A stretch of DNA of 64,000 nt from Paramecium pentaurelia (taxonomy: Eukaryota; Ciliophora; Oligohymenophorea; Peniculida; Parameciidae): NCBI GenBank assembly GCA_905183005.1, contig CAJJDO010000031.1, positions 109,257 through 173,256 of the forward strand. Direction: 5' to 3'. A program made the translations under genes and the position numbers. Shown here in pieces: positions 23,070 to 35,853 of the stretch. The notes under the pieces are model-generated. The model was not told where the DNA came from and searched no databases. It saw only the letters and a program-made list of their open reading frames with translations. How positions within the stretch are numbered: the stretch's first letter is position 1; each line of letters begins with the position of its first letter.

Positions 23070-24036
23070 TCAACCAATTTCTTTTCCTTCAAATGCCATA
23101 CCAATCAAATAACTTGAACTAGCTGTACAAGCTCCAACAAAAAGAGTTTCAGCAGCACATCTCCACCATGTTGCATATGAGAAGAATGATTTGCTTACTC
23201 CTAAAATGATCAAGAATAAAACAGTCATTGCAATAGATATATAAAACAACGTATCAGTTGTGCCATCAGTCAATCCTGCAATAGCTGCAACAATAAATGG
23301 AATAACTATAATAATAAATTTTTGGCAGAATATACTTGGGACTAATCCAAATAAAATAAAGGAAATGAAAGTCACTAATGCATTCATAAATGGATTTTCT
23401 TCTGCACCTCCCAATTCTAATTCTTCCAACATCATTATGTCTATAAATGCATCCTTATGTCTGCTTATGATATTCATTATCTTTTCTGCATCTTCTTAAT
23501 CCATTCCTTTTTTCTTAAGGTTAAATATTTAAGATACTTTATACAAATCAATCATTTCCTTTTTCTCTCCTTCCAAATTATTTTCTACTTCCCATTTTTC
23601 TCTTTCTCTCTCTTACTTAAAAAACTATTATTCTGATTTTGTTGACAAATAATCACCCAAAGCCATTGATAATCCATCTCCAATCATATTAGCTACACCC
23701 AAAGCTAAAACAGCTTATACTCCAAAATTTCCCTATATTTTATAAAATGATTTACACCAATAACAGCAGTAACAACAGAAAATGTCGTCATCATACCATC
23801 CATACCACCAAAAACCGAACTTCTTAAATAATTACCACCAGTTGAATGTTTCTCTTAATGAGCATCTATATTATGTTATAAAACTTAAAAATACCTTATT
23901 TTTATAATGGGTCATTCTCATTTGCTCTATTATCAGTATATATTTATTCTGAAGGATTATAATTATGGGCTTGCTTAGTCATCTCAACATTCTTGCCCAT
24001 ATAAGCTTATCTAGCCATCTCCAAGTCTCTGTTCAT
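23070..24036 (-). CDS. VIT1/CCC1-family iron/manganese transporter
   Basis: A 304-residue protein with introns 23866-23894 and 23733-23755. It shows the family signature at the start of the first helix (FGGMDGMMTTFSVV) and a Gly-rich second segment ending in GDGLSMALGDYLS, then the charged cytosolic insert typical of VIT1. The last three helices include PFIVAAIAGLTDGTTDTLF and end near YLIGMAFEGKEIG. The family moves Fe2+/Mn2+ into the vacuole by proton antiport. Membrane and transport role are inferred from this match. Confidence 0.9.
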
Positions 24037-24074
24037 TAAATATATTTATTAATAAATATTGCAGTAAAAAAAAA

Positions 24075-25694
24075 TCATTTCTAATCATAGCCTAATCTGA
24101 TCATTCCTAAAAATTCTTATTATTCTAAATTTTAATTCAAGTCTAATAATTTAGATCCATTTAAACATATCTTTTGACGATATATATTTTTAGGAAATTA
24201 GAACATTTGTAACAAATTACATTACGCATTTTTTTATTTCTTTATTTTGAAATTCCAATAATTTAATCTATAAGCTGCCTCTTATAAAACTTTGATAGTA
24301 GGACTTATATAAACATGATTCCTATATCGAAACCTTGTCTTTAACAAATCCTGATACTTCTCCTTCAAAGATTTACTTTTTCTAACTTAAAAAAACCAAA
24401 TTATATCTTCTATTGGTTTCATTATCAAAAATGTAATTATCAAATATGCCAATAATATTAAAAAAAAGAAAGTCATCAATAAAAGTATCAAAGTGATTTG
24501 TAAGAAATCATTTATTTTTTATTGTTAATTAATTTAATACTCCATCAGATAGTTCATATATTCATTAGAATCAATAATGCTAATCTATATTAATATATAT
24601 AATACAATAAAATGAATAATTATTGCTTCTTCAAATAAAACTTTATAATACTTTATTGAGTCCCCTTTAAACTATTTAAAAATTGATATTACTATAAATC
24701 ACTTTCCTTCAATTTTTACCATTAATTAATATCAAATCCAGTAATACTTTCATTATAAAAATAAACAGGAAATGCATTTTTATTGTCATCATCTTTAATA
24801 ATCATACCTTCTGTACTCACTATCATTATACTCATGCTTTAAAATTAAGATGTCATTTTTTCTGTAATTACTATTAAATATTCAGGAAATATATCCATGC
24901 ACCATGCTCCCTTAAACCTTAATTTTCGATCTACTAATGGTAATGATAAAGTAATCCCAATTTATTTAGCTTAATTAACTATTATTTATATATAAAATTT
25001 ATTACATAAGTATGGTTCTGATACTGAATATTCATACTCTAAATTTTCAGCTACTTTTTCTGATGCATTTTATGCCAATTTAAACCATGGTCTTGATTCT
25101 GGTACATATTCTTCAAATGATTCACCATAAGAATAACATGGATATGAATATAGTATCTTTGGACTTTTTATTATGTATCCATATAATAAAGGTTTATTTT
25201 CATCAAATTATGAATGAACAATTTATCCAAGAGGTGCCAAAAAATCTGCAAAAGTGACTTCTTAAATTGATTCAGTATTTTATGCTTAAAATTCTTCTTT
25301 AAATGCATAACAAAATATAGAATCTGAAAATTTCTAATTTTTTTTATCAGCTATAACAGATGGTAAAGGATTTACTCCTCCAAAATTATTTACGTTTATT
25401 TCAGTTGTAGTGATTACTCCTAAATAATGTAAGTATAATTTATTTAGTATAATTAATGGATTAGAGTCTATTGTTATGATTAGAAAAATTACTTATTTCA
25501 AAATAAGAATTAAAATACTTTAAATAATAGTTTGTAAGGCTGGATTTATTTGAATTAAGTCTCTCATAAATAATATCAGATTAGCTCAAAAAATCTTGAA
25601 TTATATATTGGCCTCCAACATGCCCTGTTAGATATGTTAAGGCTGAAACAACTATAATAAATATAGCGGAGTATGTAAGTAATTAAGTCTTCAT
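24075..25694 (-). CDS. Cache-like single-pass or two-pass receptor
   Basis: A 523-residue protein with introns 25468-25492 and 24629-24651. An N-terminal membrane helix (LLTYSAIFIIVVSALTYLTG) is followed by about 330 extracytoplasmic residues with double-Cache-like text (YVPESRPWFKLAQ, SEPYL, ITLSLP). A second strongly hydrophobic helix (LILLLMTFFFLILLAYLI) leads to a KPIEDI segment. The cytosolic tail of about 120 residues has no kinase, cyclase or methyl-accepting domain. Ligand sensing is inferred from the Cache-like layout; the output partner is unknown. Confidence 0.65.
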
Positions 25695-26132
25695 TGAATA
25701 TTTACTTAAGAATGTCATCCAAAAAATTAATTAATTTGTATATTTAGCATTTAGTTAAAAATTTTTGATGCATGCTTTGAAATATAGATATTTATTTTAA
25801 AGAATGCATCAATTATCTGATCTTTGGTTAATAAAATATTAAATAACTTATCATACAATACTGATTACTTAAAAGATTAAATTTGATTCTTTTTTCAACT
25901 TTTTTAGAGTTGTTAACGCAGTCAGATTAATTAAAAAATCTTAAGTTAAATAATTTTAGAAATGTATTAATATTAATCAGATAAAATGTAATTTTTCTTT
26001 TTTATAAAAAATCATTCTTAATGTTTTAAAATATATCAATTTTACAGAATATTTGGATAATAAAAAAGTTAAAATAATATGAAAGTACATTAAGATAAAT
26101 GTGAAATATGTATGATTATTATTATGTATAAA
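25695..26132. other. Intergenic region with an imperfect inverted repeat
   Basis: No coding-like frame. An inverted repeat lies at 25767-25778 and 25799-25810 (gatgcatgcttt and aaagaatgcatc, 11 of 12 complementary) with a 20-bp loop. The rest is A/T tracts. The region lies between the starts and ends of two minus-strand genes and must include the promoter of the Cache-like gene or the 3' UTR of its neighbour. Confidence 0.45.
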
Positions 26133-27303
26133 TCATTCAGATAACTTTTGGTTGATGTATTCAATTAATCTATCTACGATATCAATTTCAGTTTATCTAA
26201 TTATGATAAAATAGAATACCTGCTGACTTTTTAATTGCTATATTCTTAATCTTCTAATTCATTAATTCTAGTAGCATCTTAAATATTTAATTAAGTAACT
26301 TCAACGATAGCATTAGAAATATTAATTAATCCATCTAATTCATTTAATCTTGATTAGATCTCTTTAAGTCTATTATTTGCAGTGGCTAATGAAACTTAGA
26401 GTGTTTATTTTTCATTTCTCAAATCATCACCCAATCTAGTAAGATTTTCAACTTAAGTTTTATGGTTAGCTTCTAATTAATCTTAACCTTCTTATAATGC
26501 AGTGATTAATCTAGCAACTAAGCTTAAAACGTTATTTAATGTTTCTGGATTAACTTTAGTAGTCATTTCAGCTAATCCTTCAATTATTGGTTAGAACAAT
26601 GTTAATGAACTTTTCTTTGTATGTGCTTCCAAGATTTCTTTGATTTTTTAGAAATTCTCCTTAGTTTAGATGAGATTACTTTTAGTGTCTTAACTAAATA
26701 GATAATATAAATTAGATACGTCAATTAAATTAATGATGCACCTTCTCCTCTCAAATTCATAAGTAATCTTTATGCTTCCTTACATGCAAGAATAGCATCA
26801 CTATAATCTTAGTATTTAGCAGTGAAATCTGTATTCTCAGCATCTAATCTACTTTAAGCATCACCACTTCCTCTAGAATTACGATCTAAGGCTGCTTAAT
26901 CTAAGAAATACTCAAAATTTATATTACCTTCTTTTACTCTTGTTTATAATGTACTTAATTCATTACTCAAACTTGATTATTCTTATCTTTAATTATCAAG
27001 ATCTTATTAAGCTTATTCAAGTGTGGCTTAAAGCTTAGCCAAATCAACTTGACTTCTTCTAGTAAAAGTGGCACTTTCTTAATCTTACAATTAAGTTAAG
27101 GCTATTAATTCATCCTTAATTTATTATAAGAGCTATTTTAATTCATTTAATGATCCTCCTGTTTTCATGTTAACACTTACTAAATTTATCATGGATGATC
27201 CAAAAGGATGATCTCCATATCCTGAAAGTTTTTCCTTGAGTTCAGAAACTGTAGTTGCCTAGAGACAGGCAATCAAAACAACAACCAACAATGCTGATTT
27301 CAT
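26133..27303 (-). CDS. Trichocyst matrix protein (TMP) family
   Basis: A 373-residue secretory protein with introns 26694-26719 and 26197-26219. It begins with a signal peptide (MKSALLVVVLIACLQATTVS). The rest is helical, rich in Gln, Leu, Asp and Asn. It includes the family-like segments KTGGSLNELKQLLQQIKDEL, RGSGDAQSRLDAENTDF and LNNVLSLVARLITALQ. TMPs are cleaved proproteins that pack into the crystalline core of trichocysts, the defensive secretory organelles of Paramecium. This gene is one of the best organism markers in the window. Confidence 0.88.
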
Positions 27304-27379
27304 TTATTATATTAATCAAAAAAATAAGTAAAAAAGAGAAAAACGAATATTATCTTAAACATAATTATTACTATACAAA

Positions 27380-28291
27380 TCACTTTTTGAATCCTCTTCT
27401 TTCTTTCATTCTTTTAATTGCTTCTTCTTTTGTTAATTCTTCATCATCATCTTCATCATCATCATCCATATCTTCTCCTTCATAATCATCATCTTCAACA
27501 TGTACATCTAAATAATATTCCAAAGAATATGGTAATATTTCATCATAAATTAATCTACAAATATCATAACACATATCCATTTTCTATTATTATTCTTCTT
27601 TCTTATCTTCTTCCAATTTCTCCCAATCTTTTACATCTAAATTCTTAAATAATTAAAACAATGTCTTTTATTCTACTTCCTTTACCTTCTTCTTCTATTT
27701 ATTCTTCTTCTTAACAATCTTTACAGAAATGTTCTTACCTTCCTTCCAATTTATTTTTGTACTTTCAACTTTAAGAGGTTCTCCTTATTTATCATCTAAT
27801 AAAAATTCAACTTTTAATTCTTCCTCTGGGAAATAATCATTTGCTTTAAATTGGAATATCAATCCTAATTTATGTTATTCCTTATTTTCAAATCCTTTTA
27901 TATTTTTTATTGCCTTTAATAATGGTTCATCCCTATCTCCAATAACTTCATTTTTTAAAGTCTTTGAATTTAATAACACTTTAGACCAATAATTTTCTAT
28001 TGGTTCTTGATTATCCAATATAGGTTATTCTTAAGCATTTAAATATTCCTTTAAATCTTCTACTTCCTCTTCCTTTACTAATCTTTAACCTGAAATTATT
28101 TAATTTGAGGCTTCAATTAAAGGTTCAACTCTTTTCTTATAATCAGCTTCCATCTAGTCTAATTCTTAATCCTATTAATGATCCAAGTTCTTTCTGTCAT
28201 ACAAACACTATGCCAAAGCGATTAATTAGATCTTTGTTTATAGATCATAACCATTAAGTTTCTCTTTGATTTGATCGTAATTAAATTCCAT
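27380..28291 (-). CDS. Nucleosome assembly protein (NAP1/SET family)
   Basis: An intronless 303-residue protein. The dimerisation helix (YKKRVEPLIEASNQIISGQR) is followed by the NAP fold with VEDLKEYLNAQEQPILDNQE, IENYWSKVLLNS, GLIFQFKANDYF and NISVKIVKKKNKQKKK. A strongly acidic stretch of about 25 Asp/Glu residues lies close to the C-terminus, which ends RMKERRGFKK. NAP1 proteins are histone chaperones. The domain order and acidic tail make the call firm; the exact subfamily is not resolved. Confidence 0.88.
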
Positions 28292-28611
28292 TTAAAATTA
28301 ATATTATTATAATATAAAATCAAATATTTAAGTATTTCTTATAATTTTCTTTAATCATCACTTAAATTTCTCATATTTCTATAATTTTGTACTAAATTCT
28401 TAGATTCCTTACTTAATCTAATTATTTATATCAATAATTTATTAGATCTAATTTAACCAATATATTTTTAGAGATGAAACAATAAATAAAATAGGATAAT
28501 GAATTAATCAATAAGTATATTACATATAAATGTTGAGGTCATGTCTTAAATAACTAAAAATTATTTTATAATATTATTCATTTTTATCAATAGATTTAAT
28601 ATAATTAAATA
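28292..28611. other. Intergenic region
   Basis: About 320 bp between the NAP1 start and the carrier stop; both genes are on the minus strand. AT-rich with no coding-like frame, repeat or RNA motif that I can support. Confidence 0.5.
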
Positions 28612-29586
28612 TCAATGTTTAACATAAGTATCCCAAAAGATTCGACCTTGCTCATATCTATAAATGGATTAAAATAAGTACCCAACCAATTGAGCTGAAC
28701 AAGCTACCATATAATATATTGCACAACTATTGAATCCTTGCCAAAAGCCTTTGAAACCTGTTTCTTTATATATTTCTTTCATGCATTTCGAAATACCACC
28801 ATCTATTCCAATATACCTTCGATTTTATTTAGATTCAAGAATTTCATACTAGATTTTGGTTTTTATCATATCTTAGGGATAAGAAAAACAAATGCAAACT
28901 AAACCAGCAGCTATACCAGCTAGAAATTAATCAAATATATTTAAATATCCTCTCTCACTTTGTAAATATTATTTTGTAGATTCAAATGCAATAAAGAAAG
29001 TTGCGTATTAAGGAATGTCTCTGAATATTGTGGAATTAACTCCTTTAAAGACTGCAGCTATTCCTTCCTTATTTACAAACTCAAATATGCATCTCAAAAC
29101 AGAATTGCGCTTTCTTTCTGAAATTTACATTTAGAAAACGATTTTAAATAGTTCAGATGGACTTGTAGCAAAACTCTATATAAATCCAGCATAAGCTCCA
29201 CCAACACCCCCTACTTAATGAAATTAAACATACAATGCATTAGTTAATATGAATCTCTATCCACTTAAAAATATCTCATGTATTATTCATAGCATGCAAA
29301 TAATGTTGCTGAAACAGGAAAACTAAATAATAGTGGTGATACCACTCCTTTATAGAAAGCAAAAGGCTAATTTAAATATCATTTAGATTATTACTCCTTC
29401 TTATTTAAATATTTTATAAGCTGTTTTAAGAATAGATGTATTTTCAGAGACCATTTACATTCTTACTTTAATTGTGCTACAATCAATTATCAATTGTTAC
29501 TCGAAGGGATGTGCACTTAAAACAAATGTTATGCCTCCAATTGATCCTGCGAATGTATCCTGAAGAAATTCATTCCATTAATCCAT
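28612..29586 (-). CDS. Mitochondrial carrier family protein
   Basis: A 299-residue protein with introns 29477-29500, 29367-29394 and 29211-29233. Repeat 1 has the signature HPFDTIKVRMQ (P.D..K.R.Q). Repeat 2 is degenerate (SPSELFKIVFQMQ), and repeat 3 is SYPQDMIKTKIQ. Each is followed by the EG and Gly-rich stretch between helices, for example IYKETGFKGFWQGFNSC. Six membrane helices are expected in the inner mitochondrial membrane. The second signature lacks the acidic residue after P..(E), compatible with amino-acid/carnitine-type carriers. The substrate cannot be assigned. Confidence 0.85.
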
Positions 29587-30018
29587 TTATATTATAAAAA
29601 AACTCTCTATAATATTATTATTTATGGCTTTAATTTAAATATTTTTAAACTTAGTAACTATAATAAATATAATTTGAAGATCAAATAATGTTAATAGACT
29701 TAATCTATACTTTTTAATTAAAGTTAAACTATATTTATTTCTTATTCACTCTTATAATATATACTTATTTTGAATTTAATATTGTAATAAATTTATCTAA
29801 TGATATTAAATTGAATATAAAGCCAAATAATAAATAATTGTTTGTAATTGTTAATGTAAATTTAAGTATAACAATTAGTATAATTCTTATTGATTCAATA
29901 ATTAAATCAATTAAAATAGTTTAAGATTGCTTATAATATATAATATATATTTATCATATATGAAACTATATCCAATTTTATTTATTATTTGATTGTATAT
30001 ATATTTAATACTCAAATA
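29587..30018. other. Intergenic region
   Basis: About 430 bp of A/T-rich sequence upstream of the carrier gene and downstream of the GST gene, both on the minus strand. No coding-like frame or repeat was seen. Confidence 0.5.
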
Positions 30019-30744
30019 TCATTTAAAGTCTGGTTATTAATCTGGTTATGCTTTATAAAATTATGGTAAGTCTTTCAAATTATTATAAACTTCTTATATT
30101 GTTGGAAATAATGTAATATCTAATTTGAATCTTGCAATAGCTCCCATAACTTATGGAACTAAGAAACAATCTGCTAAGGTGATCTCATCTCCAAAAGAGT
30201 ATTTACCATGATTCTATAATAATAATTTCTCCATAGCTATTATAATGGTAATATGGATGTGTACTTTAAAATTCACTCTTCAACACATTTTGAACGAATT
30301 CAACTCTATCAAATTTTTCTACATATTTTTCTATCCATTCAAACATAATTAGATTCTAATATGGATGCATTCCAGAATTAATAAGTTCACAAAAGCCTCT
30401 AAAAGTATTAAATGAAGTATTTTACCTAACCTTGGCCTTGAGAACAGGATCTTGTGGTAAGAGTTTCTTTTAAGGATATACTTCATCTAAATATTCTGCA
30501 ATTGCCATGCTTTCAATTAATATTGTTCCATCAGGAAGATGTAAAGCAGGAACAGCCTAACAAAATCTAAAATTATTGTTACCTAATTTGGCAATTCTTG
30601 TTTATTATCTTCAGATTTATGTTCACCTTAAAGAAGATTAACAAATTTTGGTTCATAATCAATCTCTTTCAGGTTTAGAACAATTCTAATTCTATGTGAA
30701 GTTGATGATCTAAAGTATGTGTATAATCTTAATTTTTATTACAT
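30019..30744 (-). CDS. Zeta-class GST / maleylacetoacetate isomerase-like
   Basis: A 223-residue protein with introns 30557-30582 and 30237-30264. The thioredoxin-like half opens with YTYFRSSTSHRIRIVLNLK, matching the SS.S.R.R glutathione site of zeta-class GSTs. It has PALHLPDG and ESMAIAEYLDEVYP. The helical half has LLPQDPVLKAKVR, NSGMHPYQN and the GDEITLADCFLVPQ motif. The family isomerises maleylacetoacetate in tyrosine breakdown using glutathione. The active-site serines are present. The short exon after the first intron replaces part of the NPQ.VP segment, so that junction should be checked. Confidence 0.82.
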
Positions 30745-30876
30745 ATTATAAATAATTGTATATAATGATTACTATAATATTTTTGATTTATTTGATTAAT
30801 ATTATAAATTATAGAAAATATTTCAACATAAAATTTAACAAAACATAAATAATCATTAATATAGTAAATATTAAAT

Positions 30877-33800
30877 ATGTTAATTGCATTATTTATCATC
30901 ACTATCCAAGCTGAAATTTTATAATTTAATCCTACTAAACTAAATTATTTGTATCCAACTAATGAAAATGAATGTGAAAATATTGAACTTAAATAAAATT
31001 AATATTTCTATCAAGATATTAATAAAGAAACTAATGTAATTTATAGATATGCCAATGATTTTTATGGGCTAATTAATGACAAATGGAATTTAACATTTAT
31101 AGATTTAATTTATAAAGATTAGTTAGCACCTATTTTTTATTATGTTCTTTAAACCTAATATTTGAAATTTAATGATAAAGAATACATATGTTCTCTATTA
31201 TAGGATTAAGGAAATTTGAATTACTAAATTAATTGTAAATAAGCAAATCCATATTAATATATTGATAATCAACCTTAATTTAAATAGATAAATGAATTTT
31301 CATTCATAATCAACTATGAAGAGGGATTTTAATGTAACAGCTTTATATTTTTAAATGATGTATTTTTAATTCTTTGCTTTAATAATGATCATATAATAAT
31401 AAATACTTTTGATTTGATAGGCAATAAATAATCTTACTAATTTCCTTTCACAAATAAATAATGTAATAGCAAGTTTAATGTTCCATAAGATAGATTCATC
31501 TTAGTTTCCTTTTATTAGTGTGAAGATTGGGTAATTCTATTTTTGGATGTAGATCTAAATTTTATAACAAAAATTACCAATAAATAAGTAATTAAAATTG
31601 GAAAAATAGATTCTTATAAATAATTATAAAATGTTCATAATTGTTATAATCAGTTGTTTTTAATTTTTGATCAAGAATACATCGAATTTAATGCTCTATC
31701 TTTTTTATCCTCCGATTTTGATCCATAAGCTGGATATTTTAAAATTTAAGAATAAAAGTTACTGATAATTTTAAGTTGTTAATAATATAATCAATTTATT
31801 TCAGAAAAAAATATGAATTCAATAATAAATGGCATAGAGACTTAAGATTTAAAGAAAGTGGCTACTTTAGGGTCCTCTATTATGTTACTGTAATATACTG
31901 ACAATTTAGTAGCTATAATAACAAAAGAGATATAATAAATAATTAATATTAATATTAATTAAATAAATAATTTGTTTATAGGCAATCAAATTTTTTTAAT
32001 TGTTGATAAATCAAATATAGTACATATGTTTAAGGCAAATTTATTTTATAATCATTTGTTCTATTAAAAATAGGGATAATATTTAGGATTTTATAAGCTT
32101 GACAATTTAAACGTTTCATTAATTTAATGTTTTAATATCTTTGAATATTAAGATAAAAATGATAAATTATAAGTTAGAATCTAAAATCTAAAGAAATAAA
32201 ATTATATGATTTAAACAAAGGGGAATTTTAATTAAATATGGATTGACAAATTCAATATCTTTTTTAATATAGATCTTAAATTTTCATTTAATTTTACAAA
32301 CATATTTTCATTAAAATAGGAGTAAACATAAAATTATAAATTAAGCCAATTAAATTAGTTAAAAATTTTTGGGTAATTTTATTTATTTAATATTAAATAA
32401 TAAATTTATATAATGTTTAATCAAGAAGATTAATTTATAAGACTTTATAATGTTAACACTTCAAGATTCGAACATTTAAATTTAAGACTGAATTTAAATT
32501 AAATAAAAATTTATTATGTATTAAAAGATATTAAGTTTGTGTTAGTTGAGGAAACCCTTAGAAAAATATTTATTTTTAAATCATCAAAGAGTAAATAAGA
32601 TATGATAACATATTAAATTTATTAGTTTAAAAAGGAGATAAGAATTTCTTTTTTTAATCGAAATTTAATAGGTTTACAATTAGTAAATTCTACAGAAATA
32701 CTTTTCGAAAATGAAAGTAGAAATACATTCTCAAATTAATCATTGCATTATTATTCTGATTTGGAAAAGAGCAATTTAAAAGTACATATATAATGTGCTA
32801 TCAAAGTTCTAAATTTTTATAATGTTTTTATTTTCTAATATGAATAATATATAACAATTTAAATAGGAAATAGTGATACTTTAAGTATTTATATCTTAAT
32901 TAAATAATAGTTATTAATTAGAAACTTTTGTTATTAGGGGGATATATTATAAGAAAAAATCCAATCAAATTAATATTATTAGGAATGAATAAAGAGATGA
33001 ATACCATGCATAAGTATTTAATAAATTAATAAAATTTTTTCAAGCTTTCAACATTTAATTTCTCAGATTATATACCAATATTACCTTTATGCTATTAAAT
33101 TATGGAAAATATTATTATAATTCTAACTAAAAAATAGGATAAAGATTTATTTCATATTTTATTATTTAATATGGAATAGTAAAGCAATCTTGAATATTAT
33201 GATATAGTATCTACTCCTTATTAATATTTTTATGCTTTATCTGGTTTCCTTTATTATTACAATCATAATCTAGAATTAATTTAATATAACATTTATTATT
33301 TGTCTATTGATGTTGACCTAAAAGAACTTAATTAAATAGTATACAAAGAATAATTTTAATTAGATATTTATGATTAATCTAAGATAAATCCTAATGTTTA
33401 TAGTGAAAAATTAGATTTATTAGTTGTCAATTTTTAAAATGATTTATAACTTATCAATTAAACCAATCATAAAATTATTGTGTAAAATAATTCTGCTTAA
33501 TTCAATCCAAATACTTTTGTAAAAGGACTTTTCTATGAATTCAATTTGATAAATACAACTTTCTATTATCTTGAAACTCCATTCCGTCTTTTTAATAGAA
33601 AATCCTGCCATTAATTTATTAATAATTTATGTATAATTGAAGAAACTACATTTTTTATAGTTTAAGATTTAACAAAAGATTTAAAGTCAAATTAAACAGT
33701 CCCAATAGCATTTAATTAAGAGATGAAAATTCATAGTTGTAATGAAGCAATTTTAATAATATAATAATCCTAATCAAAATTTATAAAAATATCATATTAT

Positions 33801-34748
33801 AAATAAAATATTGAATCATTTGTATTAATAGAAGATGTATTAATAAAAACCTAATTAATATAATCAATATTAATGGTTTTATCTTATAAATAAACAAATT
33901 ATTATTTTATTAATGATTCAATTACTTTAATAAAGTCTTTTTAAAATGAAGAAAAATTTTCATAACATTTTTTATATCATTAAATCGATTTTGACAAAAT
34001 CTGTTTAATACTCTTTTAATCAAATCAAATAGATATACACTGCTTTTAAATAAAATCAGGATTAACTTATACAATCCAAAACTATACAATACCTACTACA
34101 GAAATCTACAACTCAATTGGTTTGGGTCATTATTTCCAAAATTTTATTTAAAACATTTAATTTAGCTTTTTAAATTTATCTTCTAATTTAAAAGATGAAC
34201 TAGATTTAAAAATTGTTGTTTATTACAAATTAGAATTATTATTTTATTTTTAGATAATACTAAAACATTAGGAATATTATATTAAGTTAAATAATTTAAT
34301 TAGACTTCAAAATATTAATTTAGGATGTTAATCCTTGTTAATACAAAATAAATTATTATACTATTGTGAATCCTTTTCATTGTTTTTATATGAACTTCAA
34401 AGCGGATTCCAATTATTAAATCCTTATGCTGTTCATATTCTTAATACAGAAATTTTTTCATAATTAAATAATACTCATATAGCTTTATACAATTTTTAAT
34501 ATAAAATTATAACAATATATACAATCGATTAATGGAGATTAGTTAAAAATGATAATATTAATATTGATAATGAATAAAATATTACATTTATTGTTAAAAA
34601 CTATATAACTTAATTAGAATTTAGAGTAAATATTGTAAACTAAATAGAAGATGATAATTATTACAGATTTATTAAGATTGGAATTGTTGTAATAAACAAT
34701 ATTTTTATTCAAATTTTCATAATTATTTTCAAAAAGCAAAATAAGTGA
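30877..34748 (+). CDS. Very large type I membrane protein of unknown function
   Basis: A 1281-residue frame with one 26-bp intron (32885-32910). It starts with a short signal peptide (MLIALFIITIQAEI) and ends with a single membrane helix (GIVVINNIFIQIFIIIF) and a basic KKQNK tail. The extracellular part is unusually rich in Ile, Asn, Phe and Tyr, with scattered cysteines and no recognised domain. Repeated strand-turn-strand text hints at a beta-propeller or similar fold, but this is only an impression. Further in-frame introns cannot be excluded. Confidence 0.7.
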
Positions 34749-35041
34749 TGATATATAAGTTGTTTATTAAAAATTATATTATTAATTTTATATAAATTAT
34801 TTATTCATATAATATCGGTATAATGAATGCAAAGGAGATAATTCCAAGGAATGGATAAGTGTTTTCAGAGAAACCATAATTTTCAGAAGTGCTATGTAAA
34901 CCAAAAATAATGCCTATAAAGTCATTTACACTTCTTAAATTAGAATAATTAGAATAATAAGTAAATGAATAAAATAAATGAATTGAATTTTTTTACAGAT
35001 ATTTAACAAAATTAAAATAATTTCTAATTGTTTTTAGCGAT
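34729..35041 (-). CDS. Candidate small membrane protein, start unclear
   Basis: The minus-strand frame ending at TGA 34729-34731 contains well-formed text (RSVNDFIGIIFGLHSTSENY, then SENTYPFLGIISFAFIIP) with one or two hydrophobic helices. It is open upstream to a TGA at about 35040 but has no ATG in register, so a 5' intron or another start is needed. The 3' end overlaps the stop of the large plus-strand gene by about 20 bp. A competing frame starts with ATG near 35060 but reads less naturally. Treat as a candidate. Confidence 0.35.
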
Positions 35042-35103
35042 CATTAATGTTTATACACATTTATAGTATATTAAATTCTAAGTTATTAATTATATTAATT
35101 TTG

Positions 35104-35818
35104 ATGCTTCCTTAAGCAAATATACAATTAATAAACAAATAGCTTTGTTCAGAAAATTTTGAATTGAAATTGAAATTAGGGAATCTCAAGTATATTAATA
35201 ATGAGCTTATTTAGATTAGAATTAGAGAGATAGGTACTTTTATCAAAGGAAGGTTAAGAATGGAAAGATAAATATGAATAATTATATAAATAAAATTAAT
35301 CATTAGATCAAGAGAAGAAATAATTATAAGATGAAATAACGAAGTTGAACGATTAGATAAAGAATACAGAATATAGGTATTTAAATTTATAATAGAATTA
35401 GTGTATAATAATAATTAGAAAAAACAAGAGATTTAAATAATTATGAATAAATTAAAAATAATGCAATAATTGTTTAAAAGCATAACTTAGATTTATAAAG
35501 AGAATTAGAACAATATAGATAGAAATAATTGTTTAAAATAAACGTAAATAATTGATAAATTAATAGTCGAAAATTACAAATGATAATACTAAATAATATT
35601 ATTCGATTATTTTAGAATGGGATAATAATATAAAAAATTTATAATTAACATATAGATAAGTAAATGATAGTTTAATATTTGATGGTTATGGAGAGAGAGA
35701 AGATTAAAAAATAGTTTATCAATAGATACATCATTTAGAGAAAAAGACTCTTAAATAAAATTAGAAACCATTGATATCATTGAAATAATCATAGATGAGA
35801 TTGATTTTTGAAGTTTGA
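35104..35818 (+). CDS. Coiled-coil protein
   Basis: About 213 residues in four exons. Introns are 35190-35214, 35377-35401 (or ending at 35395) and 35544-35566. It is nearly all coiled coil (LELERQVLLSKEGQEWKDKY, QKKQLQDEITKLNDQI), with a less regular C-terminal third. No family is identified. It ends 35 bp before the RAP-domain gene on the same strand. Confidence 0.65.
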
Positions 35819-35853
35819 GATTTTATAAATCAAATTAAATTATTTAATTCTGG

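Noticed and set aside
27255..27648. Plus-strand Ser- and His-rich frames
   Set aside because: They are the complement of the Asp/Glu-coding acidic tail of the NAP1 gene.
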